Positions 1 through 9,234 of a DNA stretch of 11,396 nt are shown here, one piece after another. The translations under genes were made by a program, and so were the position numbers. The notes beneath the pieces are model-generated. The model was not told the DNA's origin and ran no database searches. It worked only from the letters and a program-made list of their open reading frames with translations. This stretch comes from Synechococcus sp. HW_metabat.54 (GTDB lineage: Bacteria; Cyanobacteriota; Cyanobacteriia; PCC-6307; Cyanobiaceae): assembly GCA_018623675.1 (NCBI GenBank), contig JAAZVJ010000015.1:1-11396 (forward strand), written 5' to 3'. The stretch's first letter is position 1. Every line of letters starts with the position of its first letter.

Positions 1-2
1 GC

Positions 3-656
<654 letters not shown>

Positions 657-695
657 TCAGTTTTGCCCTGGTCTGAACCGGCTGCTGATCAAGTC

Positions 696-720
696 AACCC
701 GCCGACAAGGCGGGTTTTTT
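696..720 (+). terminator. Rho-independent terminator of petH
   Basis: An 8-bp perfect stem (AACCCGCC at 696-703, GGCGGGTT at 709-716) closes a GACAA loop, and the run of six T at 715-720 follows directly. It sits 39 nt after the petH stop codon and separates petH from zwf, so zwf probably has its own promoter in the remaining 130 nt. Confidence 0.9.
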
Positions 721-730
721 AATGCCGTGT

Positions 731-740
731 TCTACGTAGA
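731..740. repeat. Perfect 10-bp palindrome upstream of zwf
   Basis: TCTACGTAGA reads identically on both strands. It lies directly downstream of the petH terminator and one base before the tandem repeat at 742-766. It could be half of an operator, but the flanks do not extend the symmetry and no known cyanobacterial consensus (for example NtcA GTA-N8-TAC) is matched. Confidence 0.5.
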
Positions 741-742
741 CG

Positions 743-766
743 TTTTGCGGAGAGTTTTTGCGGAGA
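743..766 (+). repeat. Tandem 11-bp direct repeat upstream of zwf
   Basis: TTTTGCGGAGA occurs at 743-753 and again at 756-766, a 13-bp period, each copy preceded by a G and a T-run. An inverted partner of the GTTTTG part, CAAAAC, lies at 773-778. The element is in the petH-zwf spacer about 86-109 nt before the zwf start. It is a candidate regulator-binding site, but it could also be a chance or slippage duplication. Confidence 0.5.
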
Positions 767-843
767 CAACGACAAAACATGGCTGACGTCGCCCAGTTGG
801 ATGTGCATCGGCCAAATCCTGGTTAAACCTTCCTCAGAACCGG

Positions 844-848
844 GGTGA
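844..848 (+). promoter_or_regulatory. Ribosome binding site of zwf
   Basis: GGTGA, 3 nt before the ATG at 852, matches the 3' part of the extended Shine-Dalgarno AGGAGGTGATC. In that register the spacing equals about 6 nt from a canonical GGAGG. It supports the ATG at 852 over the second in-frame ATG at 864, which has no such site. Confidence 0.5.
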
Positions 849-851
849 CCC

Positions 852-2378
<1,527 letters not shown>

Positions 2379-2435
2379 GAAGCCATCTCCTCAAACAGAG
2401 AGCACAACAACCTCGGCCCACCTCTGCTGCAGCCC

Positions 2436-3719
2436 ATGTCACCTCAGCTCACCCTTCAAACCCCCCTCGAACTTCCCCCCACAGAGGTGCCCGGCTACCT
2501 CGAACAACTGTGGACGAAGGATCAACCCTCCAGCCAAGGGGCACACACCTTCTGCCTGTTGGTCTGGCAGCCCGCCTGGGTGGAACAACAGCTGGTCCGC
2601 ACCGGACGCCTGAATGGCCCCATCACCGGTGTGCAGCGAGAAGAGGTCATCACGGCTGCTCGTCAGATGGTGATCGACGGTGACCTCCCCCTGAGCATGT
2701 CGCCGCTGACCAGCAGCGTTTCCGATGCCATCAGCAACCTGCCAGGTGAGCATCAAAGCGAAGACTTACGCGGGCAGCACATCGATGCCGCCGTCAGCGC
2801 TCTGCGCCCCCGTCGGCTGATCACCCTGGCCCCCAGCCTTGATGGCAACCACCCCTTAGAAACGCTCGTGGCGGCCTACTGCCCTCTACCGGAGGAAGGC
2901 GGTGGCACCGCTGCCTGCGGGGATGTCGTGGTGCTGCGGGGTGGTCACGATGCCCTCACTCAGGGCCTCTCGATCCTCCACCCTCTCCTCCCCGAAGACC
3001 TCCCTTCCTGGGTGTGGTGGAACGGAAGCTTGGATGAGGCGCCAGAGCTTCTGAAGCAATTGACCATCCGCCCAAGGCGACTGATTCTCGACTCAGCCAT
3101 GGGCAACCCAACCCATTGCCTCAACCTCTTGAGCGATCGCATCGCGGGAGGTCAATCCGTGAACGATCTCAATTGGCTGCGCTTACGCAGCTGGCGGGAA
3201 ACCTTGGCCATGGTGTTCGATCCACCCCAGCGCCGTAACGCCCTGGGCCATGTGGTGCAGCTCGATATCGATGTTGAAACAGAGCATCTAGTTCAGGGAT
3301 TGTTGCTAGCAGCCTGGATCGCAGATCGCCTGAACTGGACGCTGAGCAGCCGTCAATCCGACACCGATGGCAGCATCACTGCTCTGTTCAAGCGCGCCGA
3401 TTCAGAACCCGTGAAGTTGCGGGTGGCACCCGTATCCATGGGGCAACCCAGCATCCATCCAGGTCAAATTGTGGGTCTGCGCCTGATCTGCCAACCCGAG
3501 GGGTTACCGGCTGCCTGCGTCATTCTCTGTGCTGAATCCGGGGGATGCATGCGTCTCGAGGCCGGAGGCATGGCGAACATGGAACTGATCGAGGAGGTTG
3601 TGCCTGTGCAGCACAGTCCGGTGGAGGCGGATGTTGCCCGTCTGCTGGAGGGAGGTCATGACACCACCAATCCACTGCTGGCAGCGGCGGCTCCACTGGC
3701 TGCCAAGCTGATCCAGTGA
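2436..3719 (+). CDS. opcA: OpcA, glucose-6-phosphate dehydrogenase assembly/activator protein
   Basis: OpcA binds G6PDH, promotes its active oligomeric state and links its activity to redox status, so flux into the oxidative pentose phosphate pathway rises in the dark. The 427-residue product lies directly after zwf, where opcA is found in cyanobacteria, and its length fits the family. Recognisable stretches include VVVLRGGHDALTQGLSI (a divergent region), RPRRLILDSAMG, and the DLNWLRLRSWRETLAMVFDPP segment typical of OpcA. Cysteines cluster near the C-terminus (C352, C361, C365, C371), with further ones in the AYCPLPEEGG and TAACGD stretches, which could be thioredoxin-sensitive. No clear ribosome binding site precedes the ATG. 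The stop lies 40 nt before cobB. No enzyme motif is visible, as expected for an allosteric partner. Confidence 0.93.
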   Translation: MSPQLTLQTPLELPPTEVPGYLEQLWTKDQPSSQGAHTFCLLVWQPAWVEQQLVRTGRLNGPITGVQREEVITAARQMVIDGDLPLSMSPLTSSVSDAISNLPGEHQSEDLRGQHIDAAVSALRPRRLITLAPSLDGNHPLETLVAAYCPLPEEGGGTAACGDVVVLRGGHDALTQGLSILHPLLPEDLPSWVWWNGSLDEAPELLKQLTIRPRRLILDSAMGNPTHCLNLLSDRIAGGQSVNDLNWLRLRSWRETLAMVFDPPQRRNALGHVVQLDIDVETEHLVQGLLLAAWIADRLNWTLSSRQSDTDGSITALFKRADSEPVKLRVAPVSMGQPSIHPGQIVGLRLICQPEGLPAACVILCAESGGCMRLEAGGMANMELIEEVVPVQHSPVEADVARLLEGGHDTTNPLLAAAAPLAAKLIQ

Positions 3720-3759
3720 TCCGCCTCGGGCGGGACGCTGTTGATCGCCCCTGCCCACC

Positions 3760-5187
3760 ATGGCTTGCCTGATCGCTGCACCAGCCAGTGGCAGCGGCAA
3801 AACTCTGCTCAGTCTCAGCTTGATCGCCTGGGGCCGCAGCCGCGGCCACACGGTTCAACCTTTCAAGGTCGGACCTGACTATCTCGACCCCCAATTGCTG
3901 GGTGCGGCGGCAGGGCGCCCCTGTCGCAACCTCGATTTACCGCTTTGTGGCGAAGCCTGGGTGCATGACAGCTTCCATGGCCATGGCGGCCTCAGCCAGC
4001 TTTGCTTGGTGGAAGGGGTCATGGGTCTGTTCGATGGTGTTGGGCCCTCCAGCGACGGCAGCAGTGCTGCCGTCGCCAAGCAACTAAATCTCCCGGTGGT
4101 CCTGGTCGTGGACGCCGGAGGCCAGGCACAGTCGCTCGCAGCCCTTGTGAGGGGCTTTCAGCTCCACGATCCCGAGCTCCACATTGCTGGTGTCGTGCTC
4201 AACCGCATCAGCACACCACGCCACCGGCACTTGATGCAGGAGGTTTTGGATGGCATTGACATGCCGCTCCTGGGCTGCCTTCCTCGGAGCAACGATCTGG
4301 ACTTGCCGAGCCGACATCTCGGACTCGCCCCAGCCCATGAAATTGCCGCCTTTCAGAACCGCCTCGATGCTTGGGCAGCTCTTGCCGAGGAGCATCTGAA
4401 TCTCAAGGAGCTGCTGCCGCTGCTACAGGCCCCAGCCCCTGGCGAGAACCCCATTCAGCAACAACTGAATCGCCAACCACTTGAGATTCCCCTCACACCA
4501 AAACCCGTGGCAGTTGCCCGCGACCAGGCGTTCCATTTCCGTTACCCGGAAATGCAGGACTGGCTCGACGCCTTAGCCATGCCGGTGCTGCCCTGGCAGC
4601 CCTTAGCCAATGAGCCCATCCCTGAGGACGCCTGCGGATTAATCCTCCCAGGTGGATTTCCCGAACTCCACGCCCAGGAACTCAGTGAATGCGAACAGAG
4701 CATGGCCAGCCTGCGCGACTGCTTCGGGCGTCAACCGATCTATGCCGAATGCGGGGGCATGTTGCTCCTTGGCCAGAGCCTGACTGACCAGGATGGGGTG
4801 AGCCATCCCATGGCGGGGGTCTTGCCTTTTCACGCCCGTCGAGGGCGTCTGCAAGTGGGCTACCGGAAGCTGGAGGCCAACGGTGATGGGTTGGTGCTGA
4901 AACGCGGGGAACGCCTGACGGGCCATGAATTCCACCGCTGGGAATTGAGCGAAGACTCTCCAATCAACGCAGTTGGCAATCTGCGCAGCCTTTGGCAAGT
5001 TGAAGGGTGGCAGGTTGCACCGCGGAGCGAGGGATGGAGTCACCCAAGTCTTCACGCAAGCTGGGTACACCTCCACTGGGGAGGTTGCTCGACGATCTCA
5101 TGCCGATGGCGCGCCGCAGTCGACGGCGCAGCGACCAAGACCGCGGTCGGTTCGTCAGCCGCCAGAAACTCAAGCCTCAAGCCCTGA
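3760..5187 (+). CDS. cobB: Cobyrinate a,c-diamide synthase (CobB/CbiA)
   Basis: This enzyme amidates the a and c side chains of cobyrinic acid (CbiA-type) or its hydrogenobyrinic counterpart, using glutamine and ATP, in corrin ring synthesis for (pseudo)cobalamin. The 475-residue product begins with the ATPase P-loop variant APASGSGKT (residues 7-15), then FKVGPDYLDP (35-44) and the VEGVMGLFDG motif (84-93). The C-terminal class I glutaminase-like domain has LILPGGFPELH near 294-304, the nucleophile Cys331 in AECGGM, and the late His motif HLHWGG (437-442). A stop in frame 18 nt upstream leaves ATG 3760 as the natural start. The tail after CRWRAA is about 22 residues of Ala/Ser-rich sequence beyond the usual end and is where the gene overlaps the acylphosphatase frame. 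The anaerobic, early-cobalt substrate is inferred from what is known of cyanobacteria. Confidence 0.95.
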   Translation: MACLIAAPASGSGKTLLSLSLIAWGRSRGHTVQPFKVGPDYLDPQLLGAAAGRPCRNLDLPLCGEAWVHDSFHGHGGLSQLCLVEGVMGLFDGVGPSSDGSSAAVAKQLNLPVVLVVDAGGQAQSLAALVRGFQLHDPELHIAGVVLNRISTPRHRHLMQEVLDGIDMPLLGCLPRSNDLDLPSRHLGLAPAHEIAAFQNRLDAWAALAEEHLNLKELLPLLQAPAPGENPIQQQLNRQPLEIPLTPKPVAVARDQAFHFRYPEMQDWLDALAMPVLPWQPLANEPIPEDACGLILPGGFPELHAQELSECEQSMASLRDCFGRQPIYAECGGMLLLGQSLTDQDGVSHPMAGVLPFHARRGRLQVGYRKLEANGDGLVLKRGERLTGHEFHRWELSEDSPINAVGNLRSLWQVEGWQVAPRSEGWSHPSLHASWVHLHWGGCSTISCRWRAAVDGAATKTAVGSSAARNSSLKP

Positions 5188-5456
5188 AAGAGCGCTGGCG
5201 CCTGCTGGTGGAAGGCTCGGTGCAAGGCGTGGGCTTTCGCAGCGCCTGCTGCCGTAGAGCCACTGAATTGGGCTTGTACGGCTGGGTTCGGAACCTCTCG
5301 GATGGACGGGTGGAGGTGCAAGCGGAGGGAACCAGCCTCGAACTCAATGAATTGCGCCTCTGGTGTGAGCGCGGGCCCAGCACCGCCAAAGTGCGCCTGG
5401 TGAGGCTCAGCCATCTCCCCATCACCGGAGATGACTGGTTCGAAATCAGGCCGTAA
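5100..5456 (+). CDS. acyP: Acylphosphatase
   Basis: Acylphosphatases are small cytosolic enzymes that hydrolyse carboxyl-phosphate bonds such as those of 1,3-bisphosphoglycerate or acetyl phosphate. The core from KERWRLLVEG onward matches the family: VEGSVQGVGFR with the phosphate-binding Arg (codon 5238-5240) and GWVRNLSDG with the catalytic Asn (codon 5292-5294), followed by VEVQAEG and a C-terminal FEIRP. The start is unclear. ATGs at 5100 and 5106 give 118 or 116 residues, with about 28 extra basic residues before the fold, and overlap the cobB 3' end by 80-90 nt. No ATG, GTG or TTG occurs between 5108 and the core. A CTG at 5184, overlapping the cobB TGA as CTGA, would give a typical 90-residue enzyme. 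An even earlier in-frame ATG at 5007 is unlikely. The function is well supported; the N-terminus is not. Confidence 0.88.
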   Translation: MPMARRSRRRSDQDRGRFVSRQKLKPQALKERWRLLVEGSVQGVGFRSACCRRATELGLYGWVRNLSDGRVEVQAEGTSLELNELRLWCERGPSTAKVRLVRLSHLPITGDDWFEIRP

Positions 5457-5481
5457 CGGTGGGCAGGCCAACAAAGGCATC

Positions 5482-6168
5482 ATGAGCGACAGCAACCTAT
5501 GGGCTGAGCTACTCGCTTTTGGCGCAGCCATCAGCCTGTCACCACTGCATCTAGCGGTGTTGTTGCTGCTCCTACTGGGGCCCAGGCCCCTGCAACGGGG
5601 TGCTTGGTTTGTGGCGGGCTGGATGGTCACCACCCTGGCCGCTGTGGGTGTGCTCCTCACAGTGGGCCACAGCCTCGTTCTGGATCTAACCCAAGGATCT
5701 CACCACCGCACGGGTCTCGATCTCTTGGCAGGAGGTGCCCTGATCGCCCTCGGAGCCAAGGAACTTTTAGGCGCATGGATCGAGCAAGATCAGCCCCCCG
5801 GCTGGACCCAAAGCATCAGCCGGTTTGTGGCCATGCCGATCCCTGTTCTGGTGGGGTTGGGCAGCCTCACCGAGCTCGCCAGCCCCGACGATCTGCTGTT
5901 GTTCGCCAAAGCAGCAGGCGTCGTGCTGGCGGCTGGGCTTCCTGCCCGGCAAGAGCTGGTGGGGATGCTGCTCTTCAGTGCCGCGGCCAGTGTGTTGATG
6001 CTGATGCCCCTGATGGCGACAGTGATCAGTCGCGAGAAGGTGCTGCCCATGCTCGAACAGGGAAAGCAATTGCTGTTCTCCCACGGAGATGTAGCCGTGG
6101 GAGGGATGAGCCTGGCCCTCGGGGTGTATCTGGGTTGGCAAGGGGTGAGCGGGCTAATGCTCACTTAA
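5482..6168 (+). CDS. GAP-family (SfLAP/LysE-like) integral membrane protein
   Basis: The product is a 228-residue, very hydrophobic membrane protein with about six predicted spans. The first part, with SLSPLHLAVLLLLLLG, then RPLQRGAWFVAGW and a following span, resembles the start of GAP-family proteins (sulfolipid-1-addressing protein, Sap, in the LysE exporter superfamily): a Ser-Pro-rich helix, a polar PR loop, then a GW helix. A middle charged loop (EQDQPPGWTQSISRF) and the segment LTELASPDDLLLFAKAAGVVLAAG also fit. The substrate is unknown. An upstream in-frame ATG at 5431 would add 17 polar residues and overlap the acylphosphatase gene; I prefer 5482 because it starts just before the first span and has AAAGG 3 nt upstream. 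It is 25 nt after acyP and ends 8 nt inside the convergent helicase gene. A terminator follows immediately. The family call is by eye. Confidence 0.75.
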   Translation: MSDSNLWAELLAFGAAISLSPLHLAVLLLLLLGPRPLQRGAWFVAGWMVTTLAAVGVLLTVGHSLVLDLTQGSHHRTGLDLLAGGALIALGAKELLGAWIEQDQPPGWTQSISRFVAMPIPVLVGLGSLTELASPDDLLLFAKAAGVVLAAGLPARQELVGMLLFSAAASVLMLMPLMATVISREKVLPMLEQGKQLLFSHGDVAVGGMSLALGVYLGWQGVSGLMLT

Positions 6169-7681
6169 ACCCCTCGGCCAGGGCCTGGTTCCAGGGCAAG
6201 GGGTTTTTTGAAGCACTACCCACCAGGTACACCCCATGGCGGGCGCGACTCACTGCCACATAGGCCAATTGGCGATGAAAGGTTTGCCGTTCCGGAGGCA
6301 ACCCTTGCAATACCCGAGGGAAGACATCATCAGCCACAAACACCTCACCGAAACTGCTCCCCTGGCTGCGGTGCACTGTCAGCACAGCGGCAGGCCCCAG
6401 TGAGGCGAACGCATCACGAATCAGGAAAAAGCGACGCCAGAGGGAGCGACCGTTGCGCTTCCCGGCATCACGGGCCTGCTGACGCAGACGCTGGAGAACC
6501 CGGTCCAGCTGCTGCCGCGACTCACTGCCCACCGGCGGCAACAGTCGCAGCATCAATTCCAGTTCCCCACAGCGCACACGAGCATTCAGGGTCTCAATCA
6601 CTGGTGTTCCCAAGCCATCGAGCGACAGCTGCCCACCACCGTTGAGGTCCACATCACTCAGGCCGAATTGCAGCAAGTCGCACTGTTCTGGTGTGACGTC
6701 CTCCACCAACAGCTCCCGGTTGGATCCCAGCACCAAATCAGGCTCCTCGCCGGTTTCACCACCATCCCTGGAGGCAGGTGCCATCACCGCCGTCCGGGTG
6801 ATCAACACCTCACCGGGCAGCACTGGCATCTGATCAGCCATCTCACCATGAATGGCCCGGCGGGCATGGGGCACAAGCTGCTCAAGGCTGCGGTTGGTCC
6901 AGCACAAAATCCGCGCCGCATCGGGGTTATCCGACACAGACGCTTGCTTCAGCGCCTCCTGAGCCCGCACCAACCAAGAAGACCGTTCCAGGCTCGCCAC
7001 ATGGCCTTGGTCCGACCTCAAAGCTGGCAGGAGAGGCGGACGCTCGCAGCTGAGCTGTCCGCTGCGTAAGCAGTTGGCCAACTGCAGCACCGGGCCCTGG
7101 TGACGCACCACTTGCTTCAAACAGGCTGTTTCGGCACGTTTCATGCCAAATACAGGGCTGTCGACTTCGCCCACCGGTGGAAGCTGAGCCGGATCGCCCA
7201 CGAACACCAGGCGCGTACGAAACGGGTGGGCGCACTGCAGAGCGATTTGCAGCAGGGAGCTATCGACCATGGAAGCCTCATCAATCAGCACCAGGCCGAG
7301 ATGCTCGAGGGCCATGGCCGTCTGTTCTGTGGATTCACACAGCTCCCGATCCCCCTGTCGCTTGAGCTTCAAGCGCAGCAAGCGATGGATGGTGGAGGGG
7401 TACCAAGTGGGTTGCAGACCCTCCTGACTCAACGCCTGGCGCAAGACCCCCACAGCTTTGTGGGTCGGTGCCACCACGGTCCAACACAGACCGGTGGCCT
7501 CCACAAGCCGCAGCAAACGCATGGAGAGAAAGGTTTTCCCGCTGCCGGCAAAACCACTCAGGACGTAGGGAACTCCAGGCTCTGAGCTCTGCAACCAACG
7601 GGCAAATCCCTCGGCAGCTTGGCGCTGGTCAGCCGTGAGATCGGCCGTGAACTCCTCGCCAAGGGGCTTCGAGGCACTCAC
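6161..7681 (-). CDS. RecD/Dda-like SF1B DNA helicase
   Basis: This is a short ATP-dependent DNA helicase of superfamily 1B, probably 5'-3', acting in DNA repair or replication restart. The 506-residue product shows, in order: Walker A GFAGSGKT (43-50), motif Ia APTHKAVGVL (71-80), Walker B LIDEASMVD (132-140), motif III GDPAQLPPVGE (162-172), motif V VHRSQGSSF (436-444) and motif VI AVSRAR (476-481). The final segment is the UvrD_C_2-type end. It lacks the long N-terminal region of RecBCD RecD or RecD2, so it looks closest to Dda-type or stand-alone RecD-like proteins; no recB or recC is in the window. The start is GTG at 7681-7679, overlapping the TGA of the preceding PAP2-like gene as GTGA, which favours translational coupling. 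The stop overlaps the convergent GAP-family gene by 8 nt. Confidence 0.92.
   Translation of the reverse strand: MSASKPLGEEFTADLTADQRQAAEGFARWLQSSEPGVPYVLSGFAGSGKTFLSMRLLRLVEATGLCWTVVAPTHKAVGVLRQALSQEGLQPTWYPSTIHRLLRLKLKRQGDRELCESTEQTAMALEHLGLVLIDEASMVDSSLLQIALQCAHPFRTRLVFVGDPAQLPPVGEVDSPVFGMKRAETACLKQVVRHQGPVLQLANCLRSGQLSCERPPLLPALRSDQGHVASLERSSWLVRAQEALKQASVSDNPDAARILCWTNRSLEQLVPHARRAIHGEMADQMPVLPGEVLITRTAVMAPASRDGGETGEEPDLVLGSNRELLVEDVTPEQCDLLQFGLSDVDLNGGGQLSLDGLGTPVIETLNARVRCGELELMLRLLPPVGSESRQQLDRVLQRLRQQARDAGKRNGRSLWRRFFLIRDAFASLGPAAVLTVHRSQGSSFGEVFVADDVFPRVLQGLPPERQTFHRQLAYVAVSRARHGVYLVGSASKNPLPWNQALAEGFK
6167..6209 (+). terminator. Rho-independent terminator after the GAP-family gene
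   Basis: AAACCCCT (6167-6174) and AGGGGTTT (6199-6206) form a perfect 8-bp stem, and the T run at 6204-6209 follows. The loop of 24 nt is itself GC-rich and contains a CCTGG-TT-CCAGG repeat that could fold further. It starts within the GAP-family stop codon and lies inside the 3' coding end of the oppositely oriented helicase gene. On the minus strand the T tract after the stem is only three bases, so it probably works for plus-strand transcripts. Confidence 0.75.
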
Positions 7682-8193
7682 CCGATCGCCTGACCGATGC
7701 GCTGAGCCACCTCTAGGGGAGAGCCAAGCAACGCGAGACCTGGCAAAGCAATAGCAGGGCCTAGCAAACTGCCGACCAACACCTCAAGCCGGGAATGGCC
7801 CAACGTCTCTTTGAGGGCCTTGGCAGGCGGTTCATCCCAAGCCTCATTGGGTAGGGCATTGACTCGGGCCGCAGTGAAACCAGCAGCGCGGCGAATGCCA
7901 CTGGCGTCGTACATCACCACAAAGGCAACGGTGGCCGCCAAAGCGAACAACGGATCGTTGAAACCGTTCTGCCAACCCACACCCGCAGCCGTTCCAGTGA
8001 CGAGGGCGGAATGGCTCGAAGGCATGCCACCCGTTTCGATCAACACTGCAGGTCGCCAGCGGCGATGCACAACGAGCTCGATTAACAGCTTTGAAAGTTG
8101 GGCCAGGCCACAGGCGATCAGGCCCCAGGCCAGCACCTGGTTATCGAGCAGCTGAACAGCGGACGCGGCACTGGCAATCAACGGCATGGCCAT
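7678..8193 (-). CDS. Divergent PAP2-family (DUF212/YuiD-like) membrane phosphatase
   Basis: The 171-residue product belongs to the divergent PAP2 family, small membrane proteins related to phosphatidic acid phosphatases and vanadium haloperoxidases. It has an N-terminal span (about residues 15-35), a KLLIELVVHRRWRP stretch, the GGMPSSHSA motif (55-63), a hydrophobic segment FALAATVAFVVMYDASGIRR, and LGHSRLEVLVGSLLG (131-145) with the second conserved His. Substrate is not known from the sequence; prenyl diphosphates are a reasonable guess because the gene begins only 2 nt after the stop of the crtE-type gene. A second Met at codon 3 is an alternative start. Its stop overlaps the helicase GTG start. 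The length (about 150-170) is normal for the family. Family call is firm, activity is inferred. Confidence 0.9.
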   Translation of the reverse strand: MAMPLIASAASAVQLLDNQVLAWGLIACGLAQLSKLLIELVVHRRWRPAVLIETGGMPSSHSALVTGTAAGVGWQNGFNDPLFALAATVAFVVMYDASGIRRAAGFTAARVNALPNEAWDEPPAKALKETLGHSRLEVLVGSLLGPAIALPGLALLGSPLEVAQRIGQAIG

Positions 8194-8195
8194 GG

Positions 8196-9149
8196 TTAAC
8201 GATCGCGACCGATCACGTAATCCGCCAAAGCCAGCAAGGGGGCAGCCTGAACGGAACTGCCATTAGCGGGCTGGAAAGCATCGAGGGATGTCTTGGCCTC
8301 TTGAATCAGGGTCTTGGCCCGCTCACGGGATTCCTCAAGGCCCAGCAGTTTGGGATAGGTGGTCTTGTCGGCAATCAGGTCCTTCCCAGCGGTCTTTCCA
8401 AGAACGTCGCTGCTGGCCGTGACATCGAGGATGTCATCGACGATTTGAAAGGCCAAACCAATGCCCCGGGCGTAGGTGCGCAACGAGTTCAGTTGGTCTT
8501 CATCCGCTCCGCCGATCAGAGCACCGGTGATGACGCAGGCCTTGAGCAAAGCACCGGTCTTGTGCAAATGGATGTACTCGAGAGTCTCGAGATCCACTTC
8601 CTTGCCTTCGCACTCAAGGTCCACGACCTGACCGCCCACAAGACCTGGAGCACCCGACACCAAGGACAGCTCTCCCACCACCTTCAACAAGCGGTCCGCA
8701 GGCACCCCTGGACTGCGCAAGGCCACCATTTCGAAGGCTCGGGTTAGCAGGGCATCTCCAGCCAGGATGGCGACAGCGTCGCCGTACACCTTGTGATTGG
8801 TGGGACGCCCACGACGCAGATCGTCGTTATCCATGGCCGGAAGATCGTCATGGATCAGCGACATGGTGTGGATCATTTCCAGCGCCACAGCGGTGGGCAT
8901 CGCCAGGGCGGGGTCACCACCAGCAAGCTCACAGGCCGCCAAACACAAAATCGGACGCAGCCGCTTTCCTCCCGCGAGCAGTGAGTACCGCATCGCTTCT
9001 CGGAGTGACTCCGGGCGCTCAGGGCCAAGAGAGTCATCCAGAGCGGCCTCCACAAGCTGCTTCTGGGCCGCGAGGTAGGCGTTGAAATCGAAGCTTTGTT
9101 GATCACCCCCTGACCGGGCGCTCTCGGAACTGGTCGCCGCGGCGGTCAT
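8196..9149 (-). CDS. crtE: Geranylgeranyl (polyprenyl) diphosphate synthase
   Basis: This trans-prenyltransferase condenses isopentenyl diphosphate with allylic diphosphates, in cyanobacteria mainly to make geranylgeranyl diphosphate for carotenoids, the phytyl tail of chlorophyll and quinones. The 317-residue product has GGKRLRP (60-66) for isopentenyl diphosphate binding, the first Asp-rich motif DDLPAMD (101-107) with the two-residue insertion of type II bacterial GGPP synthases, [14 protein letters not shown] after it, [19 protein letters not shown] with the second Asp-rich motif (237-242), and [16 protein letters not shown]. Chain length cannot be proven from the sequence; farnesyl synthase (IspA) annotation is the alternative. 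The first 22 residues are a polar, Ser/Ala-rich lead. No Shine-Dalgarno is seen on the minus strand. It follows folD by 85 nt and precedes the PAP2-like gene by 2 nt. Confidence 0.95.
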   Translation of the reverse strand: MTAAATSSESARSGGDQQSFDFNAYLAAQKQLVEAALDDSLGPERPESLREAMRYSLLAGGKRLRPILCLAACELAGGDPALAMPTAVALEMIHTMSLIHDDLPAMDNDDLRRGRPTNHKVYGDAVAILAGDALLTRAFEMVALRSPGVPADRLLKVVGELSLVSGAPGLVGGQVVDLECEGKEVDLETLEYIHLHKTGALLKACVITGALIGGADEDQLNSLRTYARGIGLAFQIVDDILDVTASSDVLGKTAGKDLIADKTTYPKLLGLEESRERAKTLIQEAKTSLDAFQPANGSSVQAAPLLALADYVIGRDR

Positions 9150-9234
9150 GGGGAGGTCAACGCTGGCGGGATTCTCTCAGGCCAAGGGCCAGCCCACCAG
9201 CACCAGATACAGATCGAGGTGATCGAATCGGGAT

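Noticed and set aside
696..766. Riboswitch or small RNA in the petH-zwf spacer
   Set aside because: The hairpin is explained as a terminator and the repeats do not form a convincing multi-stem fold.
3133..3140. GCGATCGC (HIP1 octamer) inside opcA
   Set aside because: It is the only copy I noticed; a single occurrence in GC-rich coding sequence does not show HIP1 enrichment.
3720..3759. Cobalamin riboswitch upstream of cobB
   Set aside because: Only 40 nt separate opcA from cobB and no B12-box-like sequence is visible; the spacer is too short for one.
5052..5660. 202-codon open frame on the minus strand
   Set aside because: It is antisense across cobB, acyP and the GAP-family gene, with low-complexity composition and no motif.
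5604..6263. 219-codon plus-strand frame overlapping the GAP-family gene
   Set aside because: It is Arg/Pro/Gly/Ser-rich out-of-frame translation of a real membrane protein gene.
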